DNA of 64,000 nt from Mimachlamys varia (GCA_947623455.1 OX392529.1:52533186-52597185), one strand, 5' to 3'; positions 48,501 to 61,162 are shown, counted from the stretch's first letter. Notes: generated from the letters alone by a model not told the origin. Made by a program: numbers and translations.

Positions 48501-51500
48501 AAACCTTCCCACTTACCTCGTTATTGAACTTGATATATTTGTCGAGACCAAACTTGTCAGCATACAGCCGGAAGTACTTCTGAACGTAGGTGTTGTGCAT
48601 GTAGATGGGATACTCGGACGGGATGGGGAAGTCACTGTAGCACATCATCTCCTTACTCGTGTTGATCACCGTCGACTTCATCACGCATGCCTGGTCAAGA
48701 CGGACTTCCGCCGTATAGTTCCAGAGTCCACCTGGTTCAATACAAGCGCAATGGTTACTGTCGTAGTCTTTCTTTTGGTTTGGTCGATCTTATTTTTTTG
48801 GATCCTCTATACTAGCTTAGAGGAAAGAGTTTACTAGATTGTTCAGTTTTTAATGAACAAATAAAGAAGTCAAAGAAGGCGGCAGCCGATCATCTTCGGA
48901 GAAAAAGTCTAGCTAGCTTCTATTAGTGGAAAGGATCTTCAACAAGCCTCATCCTTAGCAGCGCTCTTTCACCAGTACAGAGTGGCTTTGACATTTTCGT
49001 AGTACACGATTTGAAATTATACAGAACTAGTTTAATTTTACTTCTAAATTCATAAATTAAAGGGGTTTTACGCACCTGACCCTTCTGCTTCTACATTAGT
49101 TGAGAATTTTGGATTCCTACCTTTTGGCCCCTAGCATCACTGAAGAGTCCTAGGAGGATGAAACAGCTGTTTGATGCAGTTTAATTCATTTTTTCGGCAT
49201 ACTGTATCTATTACTAAATTTAAGAGGTGCAGCATAAATGTGTGTTACGTGATCTTTGACGAGCCCCTTCCATAGCTTAGCTATCACCAGTAGACGTTGT
49301 GTCTGGATCAGCCCTAACCATTGAAAGATTTTACCAGCATAAATGAATCTCGATCGGGCTTAACCAATACAGCTTTCAACGGCACGGTGCAGTTTCGATC
49401 ATCCTCAATATCATCAGTGTGGCAAGCTTTTACCAGTACGTTTGGTCTCGATCATTCTCAACCGATTTAGCCCTCAACGGTTTACACAAGCTTTGACCAC
49501 TAACTTCAAATGTAGCTTAATTTGGCTGATACAATATAAATTTAATCAGACCCATTAACTTCGACGATCGCTTTTATTTCCAGAAAGGCAGAATGTAAGA
49601 CGACTGGAAAATGTACATTATGTATATTTTAACACAGAAAAAACAAGCATACTGAGTATTGCTTAAGCATGATATGCCCCCTTTAGCTATTACACTGTGT
49701 AGTGGATCTTGACAGGGTCGTTCGTCAGCGACCAGATAGCTCAATTGGTTGAGCGTCCGTCTAGAGATCGGAAGGTCCCGGATTCGAACCCCGGTCTGGC
49801 CGTGCAGTTTTCCTCTCCTGTTACATTTGGTGCCTGTGACAAATCCTTGTTTCATCTGAGTGCATACTTGACAAGGGGATACCCGAAACTGGGTTTTAAC
49901 ATGGATGTCTTCGGGGTTGAAGACTTTGTTAAAGGAAAAATATAAAGGATCTAGACCGGGTCGATCGTCGGCGACCAGATAGCTTAATTGGTTGATCGTC
50001 CGTTTAGAGCTCGGAATGTCCCGGATTCGATTAATAAATATTCTTAGCAAACTTGTTCCTGAAACTCAATGATTTTTCTTAAGATATAATGGTGATCTTG
50101 ATTTTTATGCAACATCTCTGAAATCGAACTCGTTCGAGACATTATTGTTCTTTGTTAATGATTGAAGTAAGATCAAAGGGTCTCAAGGAAGAAAGCTACT
50201 AAAGCGCTGAAAAGGGGCTTCAAGAAAAATTGTAACTGTGACTTTGACCCAGCATTCCTAAAATTCGCACTTGCCCGAGATATTGTGTTTATTTGTTATT
50301 GTGTGAAGTTTGATCAATATCCCTCGAGAATGAAGCTGCTTAAGTGATAACAAACGTTGCCCCTTCCCCCTCCCGTTTCACCGACAGGAGACTAGTAATG
50401 TCCCCCCCCCAGCACAAACATATATTAAGGACTAGGTACAAGACAATTCAATATGGCGGAGGTGTTTTTACCAAAACTTAGGTATTTTTCTAAATACTGC
50501 AAAATACATGACCAAAATAGACCACAAAGTACATTTTGTGAGGGAGAATCGATAATTTCAACCATATTTTGGTACGTTTGGTGGTTTTTCTGATATTTTG
50601 TGTTATATTCCTAAAAACGCATGCACGTTTGCAGAATACTGCGAAAGATAATTAAAACAATGAATATCATTTTTTGTTTGTTTAATATACACATAATGAT
50701 AGACGAGCCTTCGATTTTTGAATAAATCCCTCTTTCAATTGAAAACCGCAGAATCAGAGACCGTACTAGCCAAAAGAATGGCAACTTACGCACATTCTGA
50801 ATACCGATCACATCTGGGTCGAATTTTTAAAATTTCCATCGCCGATCGACAAATTTATGTTGCACGCCGCATAGCGAAAACAAACATCTTACCGTCTGCG
50901 GAATGACGAGCTATGACATTATGTCAGTTCTCTTAAATCAAACATCTTCCCGTTGCATGTACCGAGATATACTCCTCTGCCCTCCATTTTGAACTATTTA
51001 CTTTTTTAGACATTCATACGCCTGACTTAGAGGCATGGTGAAACATCGACAAAATTAACAATTAAGTGGATTCAAGCATGCAGTAAAGGTTAATGTTACT
51101 TGGTATATTGTCACAAAGCAAAAACTGCCCACTTCTATCACGATAAATTGTTTTTAGCGATTGCCAGTTTTCTTTTTATGGGCGAATGTATAGCATGTGA
51201 AAAGATGTTCATTGGCACTTCCGGCAGTGTTTTTTGTTTTGTAATGTAATGATTTTGAAAGAATTGTCAACAAAGTTTAATTTGTGTTGTACATATTCTG
51301 ATGGAATTTGTAAATTTAACACACTTCCGCGTGGATCGGACAGTATTAACTCACTGAGTATACCGATTCCTTCTCGGCTTCGCACCTGTCAAACATCGCT
51401 AGCGGAAATTGTTGCCAATGTAAACATGTGTGGCAGTTGAGGCACGTGGGTATCAAAATACATTTCTAAAACATAATTAGTAATTAGGTAACCGTATCTT

Positions 51501-52166
51501 AAATGTAAATTACGTTATGTCGGTGTTATTATTTTAATTTTATACATTTATTTGACGCGAAACTTACATTTACATGACAAATGACCTATGTAATATAAAA
51601 TAATGCCCCTATATTACCTCCACGAGATACATGTAACTACTTTTACCTGAACTGAAAACAGCATGCAATGAACGACATTTTTTTGAGGGGGTAGCTGTGT
51701 ATTTCTCCCTGATACTCTGATTTGCAGACTAATATCGAAATTTCAACACTGGGTTCCATTCTATGAACATTGCAGTAACTTTGTATTTTTTTTTTAATGT
51801 TTCAAATAACTATGTGAACAAAATTTGCGCACTCCCATTTGGATATTATTTACTGCATATTTTTTTCCTACGTACAGATTTTTTTTTATTTTTGGGGCTG
51901 AACTGCATTTTATATCATAATGGGATAAAGCTTATGCCATATATTTGAAGGAAACATTAAAATTTCAATATTATCATTTTCATCCAGGTGACAACCAATA
52001 TGGCTGTACCTAGTCCTTAACGTTTCTATCCTGATACAATGTAGTTTTAATTCTTACCTATGTCATCTGTTCGTTCAAAACATGTCGGTTCAAGCCCCTC
52101 GTCCAGGCAGCATTTGATGGCGGGGAGACCACTGGCCCCAGCCCCTATTACTGCTACAGATTTCAT
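42344..52166 (-). CDS. FMO-B: complete flavin-containing monooxygenase, six exons
   Basis: Joining 52166-52058, 48731-48517, 47668-47369, 46004-45456, 43703-43538 and 42597-42344 gives 1,593 nt, a 530-aa protein of typical FMO length. Every junction has GT-AG and matching phase. FMOs use FAD, NADPH and O2 to oxygenate soft nucleophilic N or S substrates at the ER membrane. Visible: FAD GAGASGL (residues 8-14), DDIGGLW at the exon 1/2 junction, [12 protein letters not shown] (about 140-151), FMO signature [11 protein letters not shown] (165-175), NADPH GVGNSGG (190-196), ILGTGY (323-328) and a C-terminal hydrophobic anchor ([20 protein letters not shown]). The start is the ATG at 52166, six residues before the FAD motif core as usual. 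A TAG|AAT just upstream may be a 5' UTR splice acceptor. Which vertebrate FMO it resembles most was not determined. Confidence 0.92.
43215..43445 (+). repeat. Dispersed repeat in FMO-B intron 5
   Basis: GTCTGTCTGTC run followed by ATGAAGGAAAGTTGGTC, GGGTCAAAGGTCAAAG and a second ATGAAAGAAAGTTGGTC: the same family as the arms flanking the 62-bp satellite. Confidence 0.6.
43538..43703 (-). CDS. FMO-B exon 5
   Basis: 166 nt. [20 protein letters not shown] ... RPDL plus one base before GTTAGT; acceptor CCTCAG. Confidence 0.9.
43704..45455 (-). other. FMO-B intron 4
   Basis: Non-coding. Includes a GA/G microsatellite (44283-44313). No repeat ends identified; short open frames have no support. 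Confidence 0.6.
44283..44313. repeat. GA/G-rich microsatellite
   Basis: GGGGTGAGAGAGAGGGGGGG-type run, slippage-prone. Confidence 0.8.
45456..46004 (-). CDS. FMO-B exon 4
   Basis: 549 nt, 183 codons, one codon shorter than FMO-A/C in the variable segment after PVDM. Begins [14 protein letters not shown] after TTCTAG and ends before GTATAC. Confidence 0.92.
46005..47368 (-). other. FMO-B intron 3
   Basis: AT-rich, with a T9/(TA)n run near 46321-46345. Nothing coding recognised. Confidence 0.6.
47369..47668 (-). CDS. FMO-B exon 3
   Basis: 300 nt. [17 protein letters not shown] ... SRVASK, phase 0 at both ends. Contains [11 protein letters not shown] and [10 protein letters not shown]. Confidence 0.92.
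48517..48731 (-). CDS. FMO-B exon 2
   Basis: 215 nt. Begins [19 protein letters not shown] after GAACCAG and ends KYIKFNNE before GTAAGT (phase 0). Contains [20 protein letters not shown], typical of FMO N-terminal domains. Confidence 0.92.
49045..49250 (-). repeat. Dispersed repeat family 2, antisense member
   Basis: The reverse complement matches 63470-63660 (GCTAGGGGCCAAAAGGTA, GAAGCAGAAGGGTCAGGTGC, TAAAACCCCTTTAATTTATG) almost throughout; lies in FMO-B intron 1. Confidence 0.75.
49727..49815 (+). mobile_element. tRNA-derived SINE head
   Basis: A-box-like TAGCTCAATTGGTTGAGC and perfect B-box GATTCGAACCCC at tRNA spacing. It is followed by non-tRNA sequence (GGCCGTGCAGTTTTCC) also seen in the antisense copy at 22281 (GGCCGTGCA), so it is a SINE rather than a tRNA gene. 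A second, truncated head lies at 49965-50030 (AGCTTAATTGGTTGATCGTC ... GGATTCGA). Confidence 0.7.
50425..52020. mobile_element. TTAA-flanked element, about 1.59 kb, in FMO-B intron 1
   Basis: TTAA at 50425-50428 and 52017-52020 flank perfect 12-bp inverted ends GGACTAGGTACA. A CAATATGGC motif lies just inside both ends in the same orientation. TTAA targets suggest the piggyBac superfamily. Internal open frames up to about 68 residues show no transposase motifs. The right end stops only 37 bp from the FMO-B exon 1 donor. Confidence 0.78.
52058..52166 (-). CDS. FMO-B exon 1 (FAD-binding start)
   Basis: 109 nt. [20 protein letters not shown] ... FERTDDI, ending in phase 1 before GTAAGA. Contains the Rossmann GxGxSG motif. 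The only exon 1 found in the window. Confidence 0.92.
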
Positions 52167-53758
52167 ATTCTACAAATGACGTCCTCTCTGTGCTAGTAAA
52201 ACAGTTTGTCGATACTGACGCCCTACTAAATGACCTCGATTTAGAAATATGTACATGCCTCTGCATCGACGATTGTTCACTTTGTTTGTTCATGCGTTTA
52301 TCTGTGTAATGTATTATATATTTTAGCTGGAGTCTTAGTGACATTATCTTATCTATAGTGACATGACTCCATGTCGTCGTGCTAGAATACGCATGTAGCT
52401 ACTTTGAAATCAATAATAAAATGATGTTGACTTGGTATTAAACATTTATTAGCTTGTCAGACCAGCCATATATTTGTAACCGGTTACATATTACTCAGTA
52501 TAATCTTCCTAGCTAATAACAAGTAAACTGTTGACAGCATGTGAAGGAGGCAATATCCTTTCCCAATAGGAATCATCTGCCTGTCTGTTTGTCCGTCACT
52601 CACACAGTGCGTTCTGTTTGCTTGCTCAATGACGACCTTCATGTCATGTGTTAGATCAAAGATGAACGAATCTTTATTTAGGCCACTCAGTCTGGTACCT
52701 CCTCCATTTAGATTGAACGACACTTTTTGGATTATAACTTTTTATATCTTTACGGATTTCAGATAATTTGGCATGTTTATGAATCGGAATCATACGCCCT
52801 CTCACTTTTGATTCGTAAATAGTTCTGTGATGTTGAGATTTAGACAATATAAATGACTGCATATGGTGTACGTTATCATGGATATTTAATCCGAGAACCT
52901 TAAAGATGTCAATTGTTAACAATCAAATAAAAAAAAATCAGAGAATACCAAAGCGTCATGCAACAAAACCATAATCCGAACTCAAAATCGATTGAACTAG
53001 GGGCAAAATAGGAACAAAGGAAAGACAAATTTTATCAGATTTTCTTGAAAGTTGGTTATAGGTAAAACGCCTTAAGGGCTCGGCAAAGTTCGATCGCAAC
53101 TATTGGCGGACATTATTAAACCGAGTTATGGGCCCTCGATTAACGAATAATGTCATTTACTGCAATTGCCGTGCAATAACGGCAGCAAATATTATCCGAA
53201 TTCCTTGAAACTTAGTAATAGGGTTAATTTTCTAACGGGCTCGACCAAGTTTAATCGCCCCTTGATTAACATTTAGGTGCTATTACAGCAACGAATATTA
53301 TTTCAATTTCTGTGTATAAAGCTTTAGATTTTGTACAATTTCCAAGCAATACATCTTGTGTCAATAACATGAAAACACAAAATAAATTACGTACAATATG
53401 ATTACCCCCTTAGGAAAGGGGCAAAAGCGGGGGATATTAATTCTACGAATTAGCTTGTTTAGATTTCCTGTGTTTAGAAAATACGAAAAACATAGTCCAA
53501 ACTAAAAATAAATTAAATTAGAAGCAAGGTATGAGCAAAGGAACGGGTTGTACAAGCAAATAAGTTCAGATGTTCCAGAAGAGTAAGCTTCTTCTGCTTT
53601 ATCGACGACACCCTCCATGTTAATCAAGGTTACATCCAAATTAATGTTGCGTCCTCAAATTGAGAACTGAGGCATAGTTCTTGTTCTCAACAAGTATGCA
53701 TATACTACTGAACATATCAAAAAAACGTCCACCTTGTCTCATATCATACACTGATACA

Positions 53759-53837
53759 TCTTCGATATCCAGTGGTTACGATAACCTATGTTATCTAATG
53801 AGTTTCCGGATCGTAACCCTTGGCTAGCGAAGATGAC
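53759..53837. mobile_element. 79-bp hairpin insertion, block B copy
   Basis: Same element and same ACTGATACA flanks (53750-53758, 53838-53846) as at 29397-29475, so the insertion preceded the segmental duplication. Confidence 0.72.
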
Positions 53838-55990
53838 ACTGATACATAATATCTCTCTATGAGACCAAGACGCGACCATTAAACTTGCCCATATTCTTCT
53901 CTCGAAAGACATAAACTATGGACACTTTATTTGATTTTAAAAATCATAGAAGTTAATTTAATGCACAATTCCATACCGTGGAGGTATATGTATTGCTTAC
54001 GTTTTGGACTCATTCCTTTTACTTATCATTAACGTTCATAGCATTGTAACCCGCAATGCTATTAGTAAGTTCATATAAGCGAAATTGAATCGCAAAAGGT
54101 AAATATACAATTTTACACATTTATTTTTTAAGCATAGGTTTTATTGATGCTGCCTGTGGTATTTTTGTTCTTGCTTAATTAATTTATGGCGGCTGTAGTG
54201 TCGTTCTAGAGAGACACCACGAGAAAGCGAAGGTAGACCCAAAGAAAGTGTAGACTGGATAGAGAGATATGCTTGTAAATTGGTACATTATTGTACAATA
54301 TCTATGAGTTAACTATACGTATACATAGGTGTCATTTACATGAAAAGGATGAAAAGATTGTATGTTACTGGAAAGTTTACATATGGAATGACTGACAAAA
54401 ACAGTGGACTTTTCTCAGTTACTACATGATGTAATACTAGTAGCACGGAGCACATATATTTTACCTAATTCTATGAGGGGGAAAAATGTTCAAATAAATG
54501 ATTTAATGGTATTTAGGTAATGGTTAAATAGGAAAGTAATTTAACAATGAAAAATATTGTTATGATTTTTTTCCGGAAATAAAAAAAAAAAAAATAAATA
54601 TAACCCAAAAAACAATAACTATAGTTATGTTGTCATGAAAAGCAAGTAATACTGCCACTATCATTACATTGAGGTAATAATATTTTCCACATGGTAACGT
54701 ATTTAAAAGGTTATTGTTTACAATACGGGCCTGTATGTAACAAGTGTATCTAGACTTATCAATAAGATAATAATGATGGCAAATGATACTTTATTAAAAT
54801 ACATGTATGCATATACAAATACAATCATGATAAATATCACAGTTATAATTATGAATCACACAATCTACTTGTTGTAAAACAATTTTTTTCCGCTTTTCAA
54901 TTTTAATTTCCCATCAATATATATATATATACATTTTTTGTGTCCTACTGCAAGAGGGCACTCAATCTTCTTTCTTCATTTGTTTGTTTGTTTAATTAAG
55001 TACACTAATCAAATATAACATAAAACATAAGTATAACATAAGTTTGAGTAACTAGGACAAGAATAAATATATGATATAGTTGTTGATTAAATGTTGCTGA
55101 GATGTATATAATGTTTTATTTAACAATATATTATTTCCCTTTATGGAGCCTCTCACACTTTGGCACTCACCGGAAGTATCACTATCGTATGCTAACAGAA
55201 GCGTATACAGCGACAGGGTCGGTTGAAAAAAAATGAAACATAAGAACAGAAGAAAAAGAAAGATGGCGTAACACACACAAATGCTACACCTTTTAAATAA
55301 AGTAAAGATAGTTTGTTCTTAGGAGATTAGTATACATTAAAGACATACAAAGTCGAAAAATTACATTTTTGTTTATATTTACAAATTGTAAAACAATACT
55401 GTATGTGCTTCATAACAAACATGCAAACATATTTACTACCATCATCACCAAGCTCATTCCAAAATAAAACAACTGTAACAAACATGTAACAAATAAAATC
55501 AGTGAATACCAAAGCGTCAACAAAACCGAATTCAGAATCGATAAAACTAGGTGCACAATAGGAACAAAGGAAATATTTACATGGAAGCCCTTGTAAAAGT
55601 ATAAGAGAATGCGTGTAAAGTATCTTTTAGTTGTGTTAATGTTGGGCGAGGCTGCTGAATGTATAGGATGGTTAATCGCTACAATATACAGGATAATACA
55701 GGTGTATTAAGTTGTTTACAATATATATTATAAACCTATATGATCAGATCAATTAAAGCAGCAAAAATAAGTGAGTAGCACTGTTCTCTACTGTCTTTAG
55801 TTTCCTATACATCTCGTTGTATTGGTGGACCGCAAACGTTTCAACGAAAGCCATTATTTGGAATGTTTGAAAATCAGTTTTCAGTCATGAAACACCACTC
55901 CTAACGTTTAACTTAATGCAATATCGCTGTCAAGAAGTGTACATCATTTCAGTCAAACAAACAGCAGATCGACCCTCTCTTAATGATAAG

Positions 55991-56244
55991 TCAGAAGAGT
56001 ATATTCCACACTAGGTATAGAATCACCAGAGCCACGGCTAGTTTAACATACAAGCTGTAAGGTTCGTCCTGTTTGAAGTCAAGTGGCCGTGTCTTTAAAG
56101 GCTGCCACGTCCGGTCCCACTGGGTCATTATGGCCTGTCTGGCCCCTCCCCACTTCCCCGGCCCTTCCAGACGGAACTGATACGGCGTACAGGGATCCGA
56201 ATAACACTTGACGGCAAGCACGGGGTCTCGCAGCAGCATTTGAG
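55991..56244 (-). CDS. FMO-C exon 6
   Basis: 254 nt to TGA, protein identical to FMO-A exon 6, C-terminal anchor included. Confidence 0.9.
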
Positions 56245-59200
56245 CTAGAAGAAGATTCACAAATTGATATGTTAGATAAGAAATAATCTATAAAAACGTG
56301 AATAAACGTATTCGTTTCAAATACATTGTATACGATTTCTTTAATTTGATATAAGTACCAAAACAAGTTACCAAACTACCCTGCTCGGATTGCATATTCG
56401 ACAGCTTTGTTGTGCAGTTACTTTTTTTAAACATTACATCACGGCAGTTTTCTCCTAATACTTAAATGGCCTCGATTATAAGACCTGCCCCGTGCCAAAA
56501 ATCCGGGCGCATTGTTGCAAAATAAATATAGTTTGTATCTTAAATTCTAAATGTTTTTACAGGACATCATTAAAGAACACATTGTTACGAATGGCAAACC
56601 AATTTAACCATTCTTATAGTTGGTCTATCAAGTGATCTTACCTAGGTTAGGACGGCATCCATTCAACTCGGCCAGCTCATCCATGTACGGGATGAAATCC
56701 ACCTGTATAGTGTGTCTCGTAGACTCTACGTACCGATGACGCATGTCGATCCTTTTCCTACGGATGTCCACCCATTGGTCAACTCTGGACGGTAGCTGGA
56801 CATCCCCCTATGGTCAACGTAATGCCATATTTAATGTAGTTCGACTTAACAGTTTTAGTATGAAAGATTGTTCTGATTTTAATACATTTTATCATTAAAC
56901 GATTAAAACTGGACATCCCCCTATAGTCAACGTAATGCCATATTTAATGTAGTTCGACTTAACAGTTTTGAAAATAAATTCAAAATAAGTTTAGATCAAT
57001 AGATTGTTCTCATTTTAATATATTTAAACATGATATTTGATCTAACGTTAATTCTTCTAAATGGTCCCACAAAAGAGAATTCTGACCAATCTACATCGAG
57101 ACAGTATGCTAATGATTTGTTTGATAATGCATAAAGTAACCTGGAACAATTGCTGTTGTGTTTGGTATGCGACAATGGCTTTGAATAGCGCCTAGCCACA
57201 GCAAACGGGACGATATGAAATTAGTAACACCAAAAGAGAATATCTTAGGGGAAAATGCAAGAGAAATGACAAATATATAATTTTGTGTTCTGCAGGAGTT
57301 CTACGCTATTTCCACAAATAAATTGTCGTTTCAATGTTTGCTTCTCTTTAATTCCATGTATTGGTGCTATTTTTAATCATTTCATGACAATAAATAGAGG
57401 ATATCTAACAGTGTTTTCAGTAATACCAAATATATTTCCCGAGTGGGGGCTAATATTTTGATATTTTTCACGAGTGCGCAACACGTATTCCATGTATTAA
57501 TGCTATTTTGTTATCATCCCATGCCAATAAAATATGAAACCCTTGCCTGAGTACAAAGAGAGTATTGTACTAGACACTCTATGTTTCCCTTTTTCTTGTT
57601 ATCTCAAACCATTGTTTTTTTCTAATTGCCATTTGATATATCAGTGTTGCGAGGAAGTCGAACAACTGCTAACAAGAAAACAAACGTACCCTCGCGATTA
57701 TGAAAAAGTAAATGCTACCAATTATATTATTTAACATAAGTATGCTACAAACAGTCGAATACCTTGAACACTCGGGTAGCCAGTCGAGCTTGCATCTCTG
57801 ACAGCGGCATGATGGCGCCTAGCGGCTGGAAACATCCAATCACACTCAAGGTCGGCTTGTCAAGGTCAGGAGGAAACATATATTTATAGAGCTCGATCTG
57901 GTTATCCTTCACATCAATGATAGATTTGTCGATGAATGGAAACCCAAATATATATCCTGTCCCGAGAATAACCGCATCCGCTTCCTCTTTTGTTCCGTCA
58001 GAGAACTCCACCTCGGTTTCAGAGAAGCATTTTATGTTTGGTTTGATGATGACAGAACCGTTGGCAATCTTGTTTGGTAAGTCGTCATTGACAGTTGGAT
58101 GTTGGGCAAAGGGTTTGTGCTTTGGCTTCAGTGAGTATTTGGCATGATCAAACCTAGAATTTAATCGGATAGACCTTTCCATGTTAACAAGATAATCCGG
58201 GAGAGTGAGTCTCAACAAGTCAATAATCCGGCGGGTCAGCAGCATGTCGACGGGGGTACCGGCGTAATCAATGCGGTTCATTATCCATGTACCTCGGCGC
58301 GTACTCAGGAGAACCTGCAAACGACACAAACGGAGTACAATATGTCAAGTGTATATTCTTACCTCCCGTTGGTCTCCTAGTACAATATAGCCTTGCTTGA
58401 TATGAAGATGGACGTTTTTGGATATGCTCATTAGTATACCTGCTTGCTGTAATGGAGAATTATGCCTTAGTTCTCACCTTGAGGCCATGACATTTACTTG
58501 GATTTGACCTAGAGTTACATGGCGGGTGTCGTCGATGACGCTTACTCTTCCGGAACACCTGGTATAAATCTCTTGTACTTTTACAAGGGTCTCCATGTAA
58601 ATATTTCCTTCATTCATATTTTGCTTCTAATTTAATCGATTTTGAGTTCGGATTATGGTTTTGTTGACGCTTTGGTATTCTCTTAATTTGTTATACTCTA
58701 AATAACCTCTTGTTCGTTTCCTAATAGTTTCAGTTAACCTTAGCTAGAGGTCAAAATAAAGGCATTTGATATGTTGTTTAAGAAAAAATAAGAAGAGTTA
58801 AGATTATAGAAGATAATATTATAATGTATCAGACCACTAGTCAGGTCCGTATGAATTGCGGATACCAAGCCTAGAAACAGACCAATTGTCACACTTTCCG
58901 TCTTGATGTTTACCGTTTTTCTTGAGATGCCTACTCATTTTGTAATGGTGGGTGACGTCGATGGAGAAAAAGACGCTTACTTTTCCGGAACACCTGGTCT
59001 TATTCTCTTGTACTTTTACAAGGGTCTACATGTAAATATTTCCTTTGTTCATATTCTGCCCCTGAATAGATTTTGAGATCGGATTATGATTTTGTTAAAC
59101 CTTCGGTATTCTCTAATGTATTGATGTAATCATAGCGTGGCGATCGTTTTGTATTTGGCGCTTGTATGTCTTGAGCTGTTTCGAAACAAGAGACGAAACA

Positions 59201-61162
59201 AGTCGAAGATAATCCATTGTTAGAAAAAATCTGAAGAATACAACAGTAGCAGCCAGAGTAGCATAAGAGGGAATTATACGTTGGTTTTCTTATATTTGGT
59301 TGAAAAGTTCGTTTGAATTTTACGGACCGGGAATAAGGACAAACGATCACGAACGTCCAATATGGAATTATTTTGAAATACTATCCAATAGGAATTAATT
59401 ACGTTTACGAAAACAAGTTACTGTTGCAGAGCTACGTGACTAATTGAGTCGCCTTTGATAAAAAATATACAACTCTAATGACATAAACGTTTTTTGATAA
59501 AAGGACTCACACAACTAAATAATTTACTATATGTTATTACTACGATTTCGAGCTAATAACTTTAATATTTGAAGTACAACACTAGATTCACAGATACATA
59601 CACGACAAAGGCTTCAAACGGCATTTTATGGGGAGTTTACTGGCATTTTAGCTCGCTACAGGCGTCTGCTTCGGACAACCGGGAATTTACATGTCAAACC
59701 AGTGAAATGAAACGGGAACACCTGACTTTTGACCCCATATCAATCCGGCATCACATATCAAAATCTTCCAAAAGTTTATATTTTTGTAAAGTAAAATATC
59801 TATAGATTTCATTCAATGCAGAAGAGGCCAACACCTACCTATTTAAATTACTCAGAATCGCTGTACTTAGCCTGAACATATTTTCAATAGGGACTACAAA
59901 CGTTTGAAACACTTCGTGATAGGCTGATTTAGTTGTGTGAGTCCTAAACAAATACGGAAGTAGTAAGTAAATAATAGTTACCTTGGATGCAACACGTGAC
60001 AGTTCCACCGCTACGTCACCACCAGAATTGCCTACCCCTACCACCACCACTCGTTTGTTCTCGTACCCCTCGCATGTTTTGTAATCATGTGTGTGACTTA
60101 TTTTCCCTTTGAAGTTGTCCATTCCGGGGAAATCTGGCAGTTTCTTTTCGGCGTGATGTCCCGTGGCAACCATAACGGCGTCAAAAACGTGAGAAGTGAC
60201 CATTTTGGACTTCCGGTCACGGACCTGCAGCGTCCATTGCCCTGTTGTTTCATAGTCTTCGTGTTTCACTATGCGCAGGACCTGGGCCAGATTCAATTAA
60301 AACATCATTGTATTAAACTTACCCATATATCTGCAAGGATCACATAAGATGAGGTAACACAGACATATGCTGCACCTTTTAAATTTAATAAGAGATACAG
60401 CTTGCCGAAAAATGAATTAAACTGCATCATACAGCTGTTTCGTTCTCCAAGGGCTCTGCAGTGATGCTAGAGGCCAAAAGGTGGGAATCCAAAATATAAG
60501 TTATTTTAGAATGGTGTCTCAAATTACAGAAACTTACTAAAGATTATATTAGTTTTTATGTTACGAACACATGAGCTGTGTATTGATTAGATAACAAAGA
60601 AATAATTCATAATTCCAAAATGCATCAGTTCACCTTATAACGAGAATCACTATACGATGTCATATCAACCATCCTTACTGACATCGAGGGACATTGTAAA
60701 GTGTATATCCAAAACTATTTAAATATTAAAAAGCAACACGTCCTCGTCTTTTCCTATCACCCATATGTAGAAGTTACCATTATTTTGTCCGATACTTAGT
60801 AAATGAAACCTACTTTTACACTTTTTTTTTAATTTTTCGAGTTTTATTTCGATCAACACCCATTACCACCGTCACAATATCAACACATACCCTATCTAAA
60901 GTTTGATACTACATGTTTTTCAATACTACAGAAAACCTTCAACTCACCTCGTTATTGAACTTGATATATTTGTCGAGACCAAACTTGTCAGCATACAACC
61001 GGAAGTACTTCTGAACGTAGGTGTTGTGCATGTAGATGGGGTACTCGGACGGGATGGGGAAGTCACTGTAGCACATCATCTCCTTACTCGTGTTGATCAC
61101 CGTCGACTTCATCACGCATGCCTGGTCAGGACGGACTTCCGCCGTATAGTTCCAGAGTCCAC
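55991..61162 (-). CDS. FMO-C: flavin-containing monooxygenase, exons 2-6 (5' end outside window)
   Basis: Exons 61162-60948, 60281-59982, 58314-57763, 56807-56642 and 56244-55991 have the same lengths and phases as FMO-B/A (exon 4 is 552 nt as in FMO-A). All are stop-free until the terminal TGA. Motifs: [27 protein letters not shown] and the C-terminal anchor. The signature reads [11 protein letters not shown] (D-I-T changed to K-I-S), still fitting F-x-G-x3-H-x3-Y. Exon 1 with GAGASG is not seen up to 64000. FMO-B intron 1 is 3.3 kb, so it probably lies just beyond the window. Likely an ER-bound monooxygenase like FMO-B. Confidence 0.87.
56642..56807 (-). CDS. FMO-C exon 5
   Basis: 166 nt, [20 protein letters not shown] ..., same splice sites as FMO-A exon 5. 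Confidence 0.9.
57763..58314 (-). CDS. FMO-C exon 4
   Basis: 552 nt, protein identical to FMO-A exon 4, with only a few synonymous base differences. Confidence 0.9.
59982..60281 (-). CDS. FMO-C exon 3
   Basis: 300 nt, [17 protein letters not shown] ... SRVASK. Cys replaces Trp in the DYK(T/S)W-EGY context (DYKTCEGY). Confidence 0.88.
60948..61162 (-). CDS. FMO-C exon 2
   Basis: 215 nt. [19 protein letters not shown] ... KFNNE; acceptor GAACAAG, donor GTGAGT. Contains [20 protein letters not shown]. Confidence 0.88.

Larger units (their letters stand above)
52247..60797. repeat. Segmental duplication block B (contains FMO-C)
   Basis: Copy of 27046-36694. It begins about 80 bp upstream of the FMO-B start codon with ACATGCCTCTGCATCGACG and ends at TTATTTTGTCCGATACT, after which FMO-C exon 2 follows. 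It lacks about 430 bp present in block A (between 55612 and 55613) and part of the 27830-28640 region. Confidence 0.9.

Noticed and set aside
49727..49815. Functional tRNA gene on the + strand
   Set aside because: A and B boxes are present but there is no matching acceptor stem, and the downstream tail is shared with other copies, so it is a SINE head.
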